Source of the DNA: an uncultured Succinatimonas sp.
GTDB lineage: Bacteria > Pseudomonadota > Gammaproteobacteria > Enterobacterales > Succinivibrionaceae
NCBI GenBank assembly: GCA_902465145.1
Contig: CABQMD010000007.1
Span: 1-16,638, forward strand
Length of the DNA: 16,638 nucleotides
Reading direction: 5' to 3'
Shown here: positions 7,532-13,997 of the stretch, piece after piece
Numbering within the stretch: the first letter of the stretch is position 1
Layout of the letters: every line of letters starts with the position of its first letter
Program-made: the position numbers and the translations under genes
Notes under the pieces: generated by a model
What the model saw: only the letters and a program-made list of their open reading frames with translations
Told to the model about the DNA's origin: nothing
Databases searched by the model: none

Positions 7532-7723
7532 GGCGCCGATCCGATAAAAGAGCAGTGTTTTTTAATAGTCTCAGTTTCGAAACTTTGATATTGAATTTTA
7601 CAAATTTTGTGCAAGAACGCATTTTGGATACGAGAGCCGATTGCGTGTCTTGAACAGGTAACCGCAGAGTTACAGATAAAACTTTCTAAGAGTATGTCTT
7701 AACTCCGATCATACGAGGTTCAA

Positions 7724-9115
7724 ATGTTTGACAACCTTACTCAAAGATTAAACCGCACCTTAAAAAATATTAGCGGTAAAGGCCGTATCACAGAAGAAAA
7801 TATTAAAGATACGCTAAGAGAAGTTCGTACTGCTTTGCTTGAAGCGGATGTCGCTTTACCGGTGGTGAAGTCGTTTACCAATCGAGTAAAAGAAAGAGCG
7901 CTTGGACAGGAAGTATCTTTATCCCTAACTCCCGGTCAGGAATTTATCAAAGCTGTTCACGCCGAACTCATCAATACCATGGGAGGGGAGACGGCTGAGA
8001 TTAATTTGACTTGTCAGCCTCCTGCAGTGATCCTGCTCGCCGGTCTTCAGGGTGCCGGAAAAACTACGAGTGCAGCTAAATTGGCGCTGTTCCTTAAGGA
8101 ACGTTTAAAGAAGAAAGTCTTGCTTGTGTCGGTAGATACGTACCGTCCGGCAGCCATGGATCAGCTCAAATCTCTTGCTCAGCAGTGTGAAGTCGATTGT
8201 TATCCGTCCGATCCGTCAGATAAGCCGCAAAATATTGCTGAAAAAGCGCTTGAAACGGCAAAATTGCGAGCTTATGACGTAATGATTCTGGATACGGCAG
8301 GTCGTCTGGCCGTGGATGAGGTAATGATGGATGAGGTAAAGCAGTTACATGCTCTGACCAATCCCATTGAAACGTATTTTGTCGTCGATGCCATGACAGG
8401 TCAGGATGCGGCCAATACTGCCAAGGCATTTGCTCAGGCTTTGCCGCTGACCGGTGTGATCCTGACTAAGGCGGACGGTGATGCTCGAGGCGGTGCTGCT
8501 TTGTCAGTAAGAGAAATTACCGGCAAACCCATCAAGTTTATCGGTATGGGTGAAAAAATTGAGGCTTTAGAACCGTTCCATCCAGACAGAATCGCCAGCC
8601 GTATTTTGGATATGGGCGATTTGCTTTCATTGATTGAGCAGTTGCAGCGTAATACAGATCTTGAGCAAACCAAAAAGTTTGCTGATAAGTTAAAAAAAGG
8701 CGGAGACTTTACGTTTGAAGATTTTCGCGAACAACTTCAGCAGATGAAGAAAATGGGCGGAATGACAGGACTGCTCGATAAATTGCCGGGTATGGGTAAA
8801 GTCTCAGATGAGATAAAAAATAAAGTCAATGACAAAGCCGTCGCTCATCTTGAGGCAATCATTTGCTCGATGACACCCAAAGAAAGAGCGAATCCTGAAA
8901 TTATTAAGGGTTCAAGAAAGAAACGTATTGCTGCAGGTGCCGGAGTTCAAGTACATGAAGTCAATCAGCTTTTAAGGCAATTTGATATGACGCGCAAGAT
9001 GATGAAAAAAATCGGCAAAGGAGGAATGCGGCGTATGGCAGGACTCATGCGAGGCATGATGGGGGGAACGGGCGGTCTTTCAGGAGCTTTGCCGAGTATG
9101 TTTAATCGTCGGTGA
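7724..9115 (+). CDS. ffh: Signal recognition particle GTPase Ffh
   Basis: Ffh binds 4.5S RNA and signal sequences and, with FtsY, delivers nascent inner membrane proteins to SecYEG. The 463-residue protein (453 in E. coli) has the NG GTPase domain then a methionine-rich M domain. GTPase motifs are GLQGAGKTT at 107-115 (G1), DTYRPAA at 138-144, DTAGR at 190-194 (G3) and TKADGDARGG at 248-257 (G4/closing loop). The M domain, from about 310, has the methionine clusters that line the signal-sequence groove and the basic segment KGSRKKRIAAGAG that contacts the RNA. ATG 7724 is preceded by GAGG at a 5-nt spacing. The gene lies just before the rpsP operon, as in E. coli. No 4.5S RNA gene (ffs) is in this window. 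Confidence 0.98.
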   Translation: MFDNLTQRLNRTLKNISGKGRITEENIKDTLREVRTALLEADVALPVVKSFTNRVKERALGQEVSLSLTPGQEFIKAVHAELINTMGGETAEINLTCQPPAVILLAGLQGAGKTTSAAKLALFLKERLKKKVLLVSVDTYRPAAMDQLKSLAQQCEVDCYPSDPSDKPQNIAEKALETAKLRAYDVMILDTAGRLAVDEVMMDEVKQLHALTNPIETYFVVDAMTGQDAANTAKAFAQALPLTGVILTKADGDARGGAALSVREITGKPIKFIGMGEKIEALEPFHPDRIASRILDMGDLLSLIEQLQRNTDLEQTKKFADKLKKGGDFTFEDFREQLQQMKKMGGMTGLLDKLPGMGKVSDEIKNKVNDKAVAHLEAIICSMTPKERANPEIIKGSRKKRIAAGAGVQVHEVNQLLRQFDMTRKMMKKIGKGGMRRMAGLMRGMMGGTGGLSGALPSMFNRR

Positions 9116-9170
9116 TTTAATATTACAAAGCATATCGCCAAAAAACACTCAGTCAAAAAGCTCGTGGATC

Positions 9171-9198
9171 TTGATTTTTACGGTCTAGCCAGTATAAT
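9171..9198 (+). promoter_or_regulatory. Promoter of the rpsP-rimM-trmD-rplS operon
   Basis: TTGATT (9171-9176, four of six matches to TTGACA) and a perfect TATAAT (9193-9198) are 16 bp apart. This is the best -35/-10 pair in the window. It lies 73 bases before rpsP, leaving a leader of about 65 nt. Confidence 0.75.
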
Positions 9199-9270
9199 GG
9201 CTCGACTGTATTTTTAGTAATTTCGCAGCTCAGTATTCTGAACTGCCACTTTTTATAAAGGTAATGCGAA

Positions 9271-9630
9271 ATGGTAGTCATTCGTTTACGCCGTTTAGGC
9301 ACCAACAAACGTCCTTTCTATCACGTGCTCGTCGCTGATCAGCGTTTTGCCGCATCAGGAAGATTTATCGAGCAGGTAGGTTTCTTTAACCCGATTGCTT
9401 CCGGTAAGGAAGTTCGTCTGCGTTTGGATGTTGAAGCCATCAATGCCTGGATCAAGAAGGGTGCTCAGCCCTCTGATCGCGTTCTTCGTCTTATTAAGGA
9501 AAACGAGATGGGCGCTGAGGCTGTTGCTCAGGCTCGTAAAGATAAGCACGACAAGGCTGTAGCCGCCAAAGCCGCCGCAAAGAAGGCTGCAGAGGAAGCT
9601 AAAGCCGCTGAAGCTTCTGCTGAGGCTTAA
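9271..9630 (+). CDS. rpsP: 30S ribosomal protein S16 with extended C-terminal tail
   Basis: S16 is a small-subunit protein that binds 16S rRNA and aids 30S assembly. Residues 1 to about 82 match the family ([33 protein letters not shown], and [10 protein letters not shown] near 70-80). The protein is 119 residues against 82 in E. coli. The extra 35 or so residues form a low-complexity Ala/Lys/Glu tail that is probably helical or disordered. ATG 9271 has AAAGG 9 nt upstream. It is the first gene of the rpsP-rimM-trmD-rplS operon. The end of the tail-coding sequence also holds the GAGG that probably serves as the ribosome binding site of rimM. Confidence 0.96.
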   Translation: MVVIRLRRLGTNKRPFYHVLVADQRFAASGRFIEQVGFFNPIASGKEVRLRLDVEAINAWIKKGAQPSDRVLRLIKENEMGAEAVAQARKDKHDKAVAAKAAAKKAAEEAKAAEASAEA

Positions 9631-9635
9631 TTCGC

Positions 9636-10181
9636 TTGGCTGCTTTTAAAGCAGACGATGCGCCGCGTCCCATGGGCAGATTGGGTTCTGCTTATGGACT
9701 GAAAGGTTGGATCAAGGTTCAATCTTTCGCAAGCCAACCAGAGGACCTTTTTGACTACTCGCCATGGTATATCCGCCGACGCGGGGGAGAATGGCGTGAG
9801 GTCCGGGTTGAAGAATTCAGACCGCATAATCAGGTTTATGTAGTTAAACTTGATGTGGCCTCCACTCCTGAGGAAGCTAAGTCTTTTGCGGGGATGGAAA
9901 TTGGGATCAGGCGTTCAAGCCTGCCCCCGCTTTCCGATGATGAAATATATCTTCAGGATCTTATAGGATGTGAAGTTATAGGTATCGGAGAGGTTAAGCT
10001 CGGCAAAGTGTCGAGAATATGGGATCAAGGAGCCTCCCCCATTATGGAGGTGTCTCCCTCTGACCGCCCGGCATTGGGTTGCAAGAATAATATCTTAATA
10101 CCTTATGTCGCAGGCCCGATCGTTACGGCAGTCGATCTCTCTGCACGCACGATTAGGGTAGAGTGGGGCGAAGATTACTGA
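9636..10181 (+). CDS. rimM: Ribosome maturation factor RimM
   Basis: RimM binds S19 in the 30S head and promotes 16S rRNA maturation. The 181-residue protein shows the N-terminal RimM domain ([16 protein letters not shown] at 13-28, FDYSPWYI near 44-51) and the C-terminal PRC-barrel ([14 protein letters not shown] near 104-117; [10 protein letters not shown] near 155-164; [11 protein letters not shown] at the end). I chose the TTG at 9636. GAGG at 9622-9625, inside the end of rpsP, lies 10 nt upstream. The first ATG (9672) has no ribosome binding site and would leave only one residue before the conserved GRLGSAYG segment. It starts 5 nt after the rpsP stop and ends 2 nt before trmD. The start is less certain than the identity. 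Confidence 0.94.
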   Translation: MAAFKADDAPRPMGRLGSAYGLKGWIKVQSFASQPEDLFDYSPWYIRRRGGEWREVRVEEFRPHNQVYVVKLDVASTPEEAKSFAGMEIGIRRSSLPPLSDDEIYLQDLIGCEVIGIGEVKLGKVSRIWDQGASPIMEVSPSDRPALGCKNNILIPYVAGPIVTAVDLSARTIRVEWGEDY

Positions 10182-10183
10182 GC

Positions 10184-10927
10184 ATGATTTGGTTCGGTTG
10201 TGTTTCGCTCTTTCCGGAGATGTTTGATGCGATCACACATTCGGGTGTGACTCGCAGGGCTTGTGAGCGTGGCTTTATAGAAGTCCATACTTACAATCCG
10301 CGTGAGTTTACTCACGATAAGTATCAGACCGTGGACGACAAACCTTACGGTGGAGGTCCTGGTATGTTGATGAAGGTGCAGCCGTTGCGTGACGCAATTC
10401 ATGCAGCAAGAAAGGATGCGCCCTCCGGAACTAAGGTTGTCTGTATGTCACCTCAGGGTGTGCAGCTCAATCACTCGCTGGTCACGCGATTCCATGAATG
10501 GGGCTCTTTGATCCTTGTAGCAGGACGCTACGAGGGCATAGATGAACGCGTCCTTCAGACTGAAGTCGATCTGGAGGTTTCAGTCGGTGATTACGTGCTG
10601 TCAGGAGGTGAACTTCCCGCCATGTGTATCATCGATGCAGTTTCAAGGATGGAACCGGGGGTTCTCGGTGATATCCGTAATGCTGAAGAGGATTGTTTCG
10701 CACGCGGTTTGTTGCATTTTCCTCAGTATACTCGACCTGAGGTTATTGACGGAATGGAAGTTCCTCAAGTGCTAATGAGCGGCAACCACGAAAAGATCCG
10801 ACTTTGGCGGCTTCAGCAGTCTTTGGGGCGTACTTATGAGCGTCGTCCGGATCTGCTTGAAGAAATGAATCTTGACAAGCGGGAGCTCAAGCTTTTGCAA
10901 GAGTACCTGCAAGCCAAGAGTGAATAG
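10184..10927 (+). CDS. trmD: tRNA (guanine-N1-)-methyltransferase TrmD
   Basis: TrmD methylates G37 next to the anticodon of tRNAs for Leu, Pro and Arg using S-adenosylmethionine, preventing +1 frameshifting. The product is 247 residues from ATG 10184, which gives the family N-terminus [14 protein letters not shown] (MWIGIISLFPEMF in E. coli). An in-frame start at 10163, inside rimM, is rejected. Seen are [14 protein letters not shown] at 50-63, the SAM-binding trefoil-knot segments GRYEGIDER at 114-122 and [13 protein letters not shown] at 135-147, and the EED near 168-170 holding the presumed catalytic aspartate. The start lies 2 nt after the rimM stop and has no good Shine-Dalgarno at normal spacing, so translation is probably coupled to rimM. 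Confidence 0.97.
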   Translation: MIWFGCVSLFPEMFDAITHSGVTRRACERGFIEVHTYNPREFTHDKYQTVDDKPYGGGPGMLMKVQPLRDAIHAARKDAPSGTKVVCMSPQGVQLNHSLVTRFHEWGSLILVAGRYEGIDERVLQTEVDLEVSVGDYVLSGGELPAMCIIDAVSRMEPGVLGDIRNAEEDCFARGLLHFPQYTRPEVIDGMEVPQVLMSGNHEKIRLWRLQQSLGRTYERRPDLLEEMNLDKRELKLLQEYLQAKSE

Positions 10928-10963
10928 TTTTAAAGTTTGATTTTTGTTAACAGGTGCATACAA

Positions 10964-11314
10964 ATGGCCAGTCATCCTATTATCGATGAGCTCGAGAAAG
11001 AGCAGCTCCGTACCGACATTCCTGAGTTCTTCCCCGGTGATACCGTCAGAGTTGAAGTGCGTGTCGTTGAAGGCGAAAAGTCTCGTTTGCAGGCTTTTGA
11101 GGGAAACGTTATTGCCAAGCGTAATCGCGGTTTGAACTCTTCCTTCACCGTTCGTAAGATGTCATCAGGTGAAGGTGTCGAACGTGTTTTCCAGACTCAT
11201 TCTCCTTTGATCGCTTCTGTTAAGGTCACCCGCCGCGGCGATGTTAATCGTGCCAAGCTGTATTATCTGCGTAAGCTTACCGGTAAAGCTGCACGTATTC
11301 GCGAGAAGGTCTGA
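10964..11314 (+). CDS. rplS: 50S ribosomal protein L19
   Basis: L19 lies at the 30S-50S interface. The 116-residue product (115 in E. coli) runs from ATG 10964. A longer frame beginning at 10937 is rejected because AGGTG (10952-10956) sits 7 nt before 10964 and the family N-terminus fits from there. Diagnostic segments are [16 protein letters not shown] near 22-37, [15 protein letters not shown] near 42-56, and [11 protein letters not shown] near 70-80; the end is [18 protein letters not shown]. It is the last gene of the rpsP operon and ends at a strong terminator shared with the convergent sspB. Confidence 0.98.
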   Translation: MASHPIIDELEKEQLRTDIPEFFPGDTVRVEVRVVEGEKSRLQAFEGNVIAKRNRGLNSSFTVRKMSSGEGVERVFQTHSPLIASVKVTRRGDVNRAKLYYLRKLTGKAARIREKV

Positions 11315-11330
11315 TCGATTTTCTCAGCTA

Positions 11331-11361
11331 AAAAAACCCGGAATTGATCCGGGTTTTTTTT
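11331..11361. terminator. Bidirectional terminator between rplS and sspB
   Basis: ACCCGGA (11336-11342) pairs with TCCGGGT (11348-11354) around a 5-nt loop. An A-run on the left (11331-11336) and a T-run on the right (11354-11361) make it work on both strands. It lies 16 bases after rplS and 13 bases beyond the sspB stop, so it serves both convergent genes. Confidence 0.9.
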
Positions 11362-11374
11362 GAACTGGATCCTG

Positions 11375-11869
11375 TCATTTTTTTTCATCGTCATCATCTA
11401 CGAATTCGAATCCAGAACTTATTACTTCTCCGTCGTTGTTATCATCGCCTTTTTCTGTTGAGTCATCACTTACAAATTCGACACCTGAATTTTCATCTTC
11501 GAGAGCTTTTTTTTCATCATCTTGCTGTGACTCGCTTATGTCCAAAGCAGTCAAAGCAGCTCCTAATGGAATAGCCATATTGGTTTCTTTGGCAATAAGC
11601 TGTTCCATTGCATTATATGGAATGATGATCGTTTCTGAATGACCGGCAAACGTCGCTTTGAACGTAAGACAGGTAGGCCCAGCGCAAAAATCCTTTACTG
11701 CAGATTCTGCAATGGACAGTACGATGTGATGATCGTGAACATAATCCATCGGTACTTCAACTCCCTTTATGGAAGTGTTGACCATTAAATGCGGAGTGAT
11801 CCCGCTACTGACGAACCAATTGTAGTAAGCGTAAAAAAGATAAGGTTTAAAACTCAGTAAATGCGGCAT
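11375..11869 (-). CDS. sspB: ClpXP protease specificity-enhancing factor SspB
   Basis: SspB is a cytoplasmic adaptor that binds ssrA-tagged proteins and hands them to ClpXP. The 164-residue protein matches the SspB fold at residues 1 to about 110: PYLFYAYYNWFVSSGITPHL near 9-28, VEVPMDYVHDHHIVLSIA near 37-54, and IIIPYNAMEQLIAKE near 80-94. An acidic tail follows. In E. coli the tail ends in a ClpX-binding peptide (LRVVK); here it ends in DDDDEKK and contains a repeated motif, SGVEFVSDD (128-136) and SGFEFVDDD (152-160). ATG 11869 has GGAG 8 nt upstream. E. coli has sspA just before sspB; here the 278 bases between rpsI and sspB hold no sspA, only a terminator and AT-rich sequence that should contain the sspB promoter. 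Confidence 0.93.
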   Translation of the reverse strand: MPHLLSFKPYLFYAYYNWFVSSGITPHLMVNTSIKGVEVPMDYVHDHHIVLSIAESAVKDFCAGPTCLTFKATFAGHSETIIIPYNAMEQLIAKETNMAIPLGAALTALDISESQQDDEKKALEDENSGVEFVSDDSTEKGDDNNDGEVISSGFEFVDDDDEKK

Positions 11870-12100
11870 GAAAGTTTCTCCGTTTTAATCACCTGTAGAC
11901 AGAAAAGTTAATATTCACTGGTATTTTATCAATAAGGAGATTTGATATCTTCACTTTATTAAATGAAATAAGTTCCTTTCTATTTTATCCGTAAACTTCC
12001 CAGAACCTTTGTTGTAATTAGAAGACAGACGCTGCATTGGGGGGAGAAAAAGAGTTTAGTCTAGACGAAGAAGAATACTTTCGTGATTTTTCAAGACGTG

Positions 12101-12130
12101 AAAAAAAAGACCGGGACAATCCGGTCTTTT
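12101..12130 (-). terminator. Rho-independent terminator after rplM-rpsI
   Basis: On the minus strand a perfect 10-bp stem, AAAAGACCGG (12130-12121) with CCGGTCTTTT (12114-12105), closes a 6-nt loop and runs into eight T residues in total. It is 17 bases after the rpsI stop and separates rplM-rpsI from sspB. Confidence 0.92.
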
Positions 12131-12147
12131 GAATGAAAAAATAATGA

Positions 12148-12540
12148 TTAACGCTTGGAGTACTGAGGACGCTTACGAGCCTTGTGCAGACCGACTTTCT
12201 TACGCTCAACAGCACGGGCGTCACGAGTAACGAACCCGGCTTTGCGTAAAGCGGAACGGAAGGTTTCGTCGTACTGGATCAGCGCACGGGTAATGCCGTG
12301 GCGAATAGCTCCTGCCTGACCGGTGATACCACCGCCGACTACAGTGACATAGATGTCCAGTTTGTCGGTAAGTTCAAGCAGTTCGAGGGGCTGAGTCACA
12401 ACCATGCGTGAGGTCGGACGGCCAAAATACTGCTCCAGAGTTTTGCCATTAATTTCAAGCTTGCCGCTACCCTGCTTGATGAATACGCGGGCGGTGGATT
12501 CCTTGCGGCGACCGGTACCGTAATACTGATTTGCAGCCAT
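12148..12540 (-). CDS. rpsI: 30S ribosomal protein S9
   Basis: S9 lies in the 30S head, and its C-terminal tail reaches the P-site tRNA. The 130-residue length equals that of E. coli. Diagnostic segments are [16 protein letters not shown] (6-21), [17 protein letters not shown] (67-83) and the basic C-terminus [15 protein letters not shown] 12540 has AAGGAG (12554-12549) at 8 nt; the Shine-Dalgarno overlaps the rplM stop codon, so the two genes are co-transcribed and probably coupled. A strong terminator follows. Confidence 0.98.
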   Translation of the reverse strand: MAANQYYGTGRRKESTARVFIKQGSGKLEINGKTLEQYFGRPTSRMVVTQPLELLELTDKLDIYVTVVGGGITGQAGAIRHGITRALIQYDETFRSALRKAGFVTRDARAVERKKVGLHKARKRPQYSKR

Positions 12541-12552
12541 TTCTATCGCTCC

Positions 12553-12981
12553 TTAAAACTTGAGAACCTGAGGCTGCTGAGCACCGTGGTTATGGTTCTC
12601 ACCAGCGTATACCTTGAGTTTACGGAACATAGCACGGCCAAGAGGTCCCTTGGGAAGCATGCCGCGAACGGCTCTTTCAATGATCTCTTCAGGCTTGCGC
12701 TGCAATAACTCGTTAAAGGAAGCTTCCTTGAGTCCCCCCGGATAGCCGGAGTGGTGGTAATACTTCTTATCGAGAGCTTTATTGCCGGTAACCTTAACTT
12801 TGGAAGCGTTGATCACGATCACGTAATCACCGGTATCCAAAAAAGGAGTGTACTCGGGCTTGTGTTTGCCACGCAAACGGCTGGCAATCTCAGTGGCGAT
12901 ACGGCCTAAAGTCTGACCGTTGGCATCGATGACAAACCATTCACGTTTAATGGTGGATGGCTTAGCAACATAAGTTTTCAT
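12553..12981 (-). CDS. rplM: 50S ribosomal protein L13
   Basis: L13 is an early 50S assembly protein. The product from ATG 12981 has 142 residues, as in E. coli, and starts MKTYVAKP (MKTFTAKP in E. coli). An open frame continues 50 codons upstream to 13131, but that part is the structured leader: AAGGG (12992-12988) sits 6 nt before ATG 12981 and the extension matches nothing in L13. Key segments are [27 protein letters not shown], and [20 protein letters not shown]; it ends AQQPQVLKF. It heads the rplM-rpsI operon. L13 is known to repress its own operon in E. coli through the leader; the hairpins upstream here are candidates for such a site. Confidence 0.98.
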   Translation of the reverse strand: MKTYVAKPSTIKREWFVIDANGQTLGRIATEIASRLRGKHKPEYTPFLDTGDYVIVINASKVKVTGNKALDKKYYHHSGYPGGLKEASFNELLQRKPEEIIERAVRGMLPKGPLGRAMFRKLKVYAGENHNHGAQQPQVLKF

Positions 12982-12987
12982 TATTAA

Positions 12988-13115
12988 CCCTTTAAGGGAT
13001 CGTTTCCGATCCGTAAAAATCAGATATTTATATCTGGTAAATCCAAACAAACCGTCCTCGCGACAGGTCTGCGCCGGGACGACGCGGGTGGGAAACCGCT
13101 GCCCGACTAAAGGGG
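12988..13115 (-). promoter_or_regulatory. Structured rplM-rpsI leader, possible L13 autoregulation site
   Basis: Read on the minus strand, the leader first has G/C-rich sequence in which CGTCC/GGACG can pair. It then has a perfect 6-bp hairpin with a 4-nt loop (13036-13021) followed by ATTTTT. Last comes a perfect 6-bp hairpin GGATCG-GAAA-CGATCC (13012-12997), a GNRA tetraloop, ending 4 nt before the Shine-Dalgarno AAGGG (12992-12988). The placement suits translational control. The link to L13 is inference from the known autogenous control of this operon in E. coli. Confidence 0.5.
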
Positions 13116-13122
13116 CGTGCAT

Positions 13123-13128
13123 ATTATA
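13123..13128 (-). promoter_or_regulatory. Candidate promoter -10 of rplM-rpsI
   Basis: A perfect TATAAT on the minus strand has A/T-rich sequence further upstream that could act as an UP element. The -35 region is weak (CGTTAG at 17-bp spacing). It implies a leader of about 135 nt before rplM. Confidence 0.55.
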
Positions 13129-13282
13129 CACGTTAACAGTGATTTCTAACGATTTTGATAGCTTTTTTTATAGGAAGCATCCGGCTGATGTCATCAACTA
13201 TCGTTACTGCATTAAAAAAAACTAAGTCTGCTCTGTAAATCATTAGGTATTGTGATCATGTAAAGATACGGTGGAGCTGTAA

Positions 13283-13396
13283 ATGAGTAAAGGCATGGTC
13301 AACCGTGTGGATGCTCTGTTATTTCAAACAGCGCACTTTTATATTTGCGAGAATGTTTTAGAATTCAAACAGATGTGCAAAGAGTACACTTTCTGA
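13283..13396 (+). CDS. Possible 37-residue small protein upstream of zapG
   Basis: I do not recognise this ORF. It has an ATG start, a GGAG Shine-Dalgarno (13273-13276) 6 nt upstream, and ends in TGA 16 bases before the zapG start. The product begins MSKGMVNRVDALLFQ, contains two cysteines (near 22 and 32) and two acidic/basic-mixed stretches, and has no obvious membrane segment or signal peptide. It occupies the place where E. coli has zapE, but I see no resemblance to ZapE. It could be a real small gene co-transcribed with zapG, a leader peptide, or chance. Ribosome binding site and spacing are the only positive evidence. Confidence 0.3.
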   Translation: MSKGMVNRVDALLFQTAHFYICENVLEFKQMCKEYTF

Positions 13397-13412
13397 ACAT
13401 AGGAATTTGATC

Positions 13413-13913
13413 ATGATTTACATGCTTGTCGTTTTAGCTTTCATCATCGGTTTTTTTGCCGGTACGTTATGTTATTCGTTCGGACTTGTAAAAATTTTTT
13501 CCAATCATCGTATGCAAGACGAACTGACGCGTACCAAGCGTGAGTTAGCATCAGCCAAAAGAGTGTTGGATGAATTTTTTAAGACTTCAGGACAGCTTTT
13601 TGGTCAACTGGATAAAAGTTATCGAGCTTATGCCAAATTTATGAACGAGGCTGCGGGAAAATTATCATCATCTGACGGTTCTTTATTTATTCCCCAAGAT
13701 GAACTTGAAGTGGAAGACAGTTTGAAAAAGATGTTGCGTCAAAAACATTCAGAAGTATCTGAGACTGGTTCGGTAACTCATGTGAACAAAGTCATCGTTA
13801 AAGAAGAAGTTAAGAACGGAGAGCATGAGCTTTCTGCAGTAAGCAAAGATGAAGGTGCCTTGAAAGACGCCAAGGAGACCATCAGCGTGAATAGTAATGA
13901 TGAAAAATTCTGA
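13413..13913 (+). CDS. zapG: ZapG/YhcB family membrane protein (DUF1043)
   Basis: ZapG (YhcB) is a small inner membrane protein linked to cell division and envelope growth. The product is 166 residues from ATG 13413; an in-frame TTG at 13407 is rejected because AGGA (13401-13404) is 8 nt before the ATG. One membrane helix spans residues 3-24 or so (MLVVLAFIIGFFAGTLCYSF). A coiled-coil region follows (about 35-90): DELTRTKRELASAKRVLDEF, then TSGQLFGQLDKSYRAYAKFM, close to the family pattern (HFARSAELLDTMAHDYRQLY in E. coli). The C-terminal 75 residues are hydrophilic and longer than in E. coli YhcB (132 residues). Position just upstream of degQ-degS and near rplM-rpsI is conserved with E. coli and supports the call. 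Confidence 0.85.
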   Translation: MIYMLVVLAFIIGFFAGTLCYSFGLVKIFSNHRMQDELTRTKRELASAKRVLDEFFKTSGQLFGQLDKSYRAYAKFMNEAAGKLSSSDGSLFIPQDELEVEDSLKKMLRQKHSEVSETGSVTHVNKVIVKEEVKNGEHELSAVSKDEGALKDAKETISVNSNDEKF

Positions 13914-13921
13914 TTTCTAGG

Positions 13922-13951
13922 CAGATTCATTTGAATATTCTGTTTTTTTTT
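13922..13951 (+). terminator. Weak terminator-like hairpin after zapG
   Basis: CAGA-TTC (13922-13928) pairs with GAA and TCTG (13933-13935, 13939-13942) around a 4-nt loop with a 3-nt bulge, followed by nine T residues (13943-13951). The T-run is good but the stem is weak, so partial read-through into degQ is likely. Confidence 0.4.
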
Positions 13952-13997
13952 ATGCCCTTGTAAAGGCAATATGGATTTTTAAATAAGGAAATAAAAT

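Larger units (their letters stand above)
7111..7723. other. Gene-free region between motX and ffh
   Basis: This is the longest stretch without a convincing gene. Short ORFs here have no family resemblance, biased composition or good ribosome binding site; a 77-codon TTG-start frame at 7420-7653 looks accidental. I could not match 4.5S, 6S, tmRNA, RNase P RNA, a tRNA or a known riboswitch. It holds a perfect TATAAT (7244-7249), a 6-bp hairpin (7452-7467), a terminator-like dyad (7491-7531), a 5-bp hairpin (7658-7673), and GTATG/CATAC (7692-7714) next to the ffh ribosome binding site. It may hold an unrecognised small RNA, the ffh promoter and decayed sequence. Confidence 0.5.

Noticed and set aside
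7420..7653. 77-codon TTG-start frame in the gap before ffh, and antisense frames opposite it
   Set aside because: No ribosome binding site, no recognisable domain, and irregular composition; treated as non-coding.
7057..7723. 4.5S RNA or 6S RNA gene next to ffh
   Set aside because: No GGTCAGGTCCGGAAGG-type 4.5S core on either strand and no convincing 6S closing stem and bubble.
7714..7723. GGTTCAAAT resembling a tRNA T-arm
   Set aside because: No acceptor or anticodon arms around it; it overlaps the ffh ribosome binding site.
10163..10183. Earlier in-frame start for trmD inside rimM
   Set aside because: The conserved TrmD N-terminus begins at ATG 10184; the extra seven residues are not part of the family.
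12982..13131. 50-codon N-terminal extension of L13
   Set aside because: The family start is at 12981 with a good Shine-Dalgarno; the extension covers G/C-rich leader structures and matches nothing in L13.
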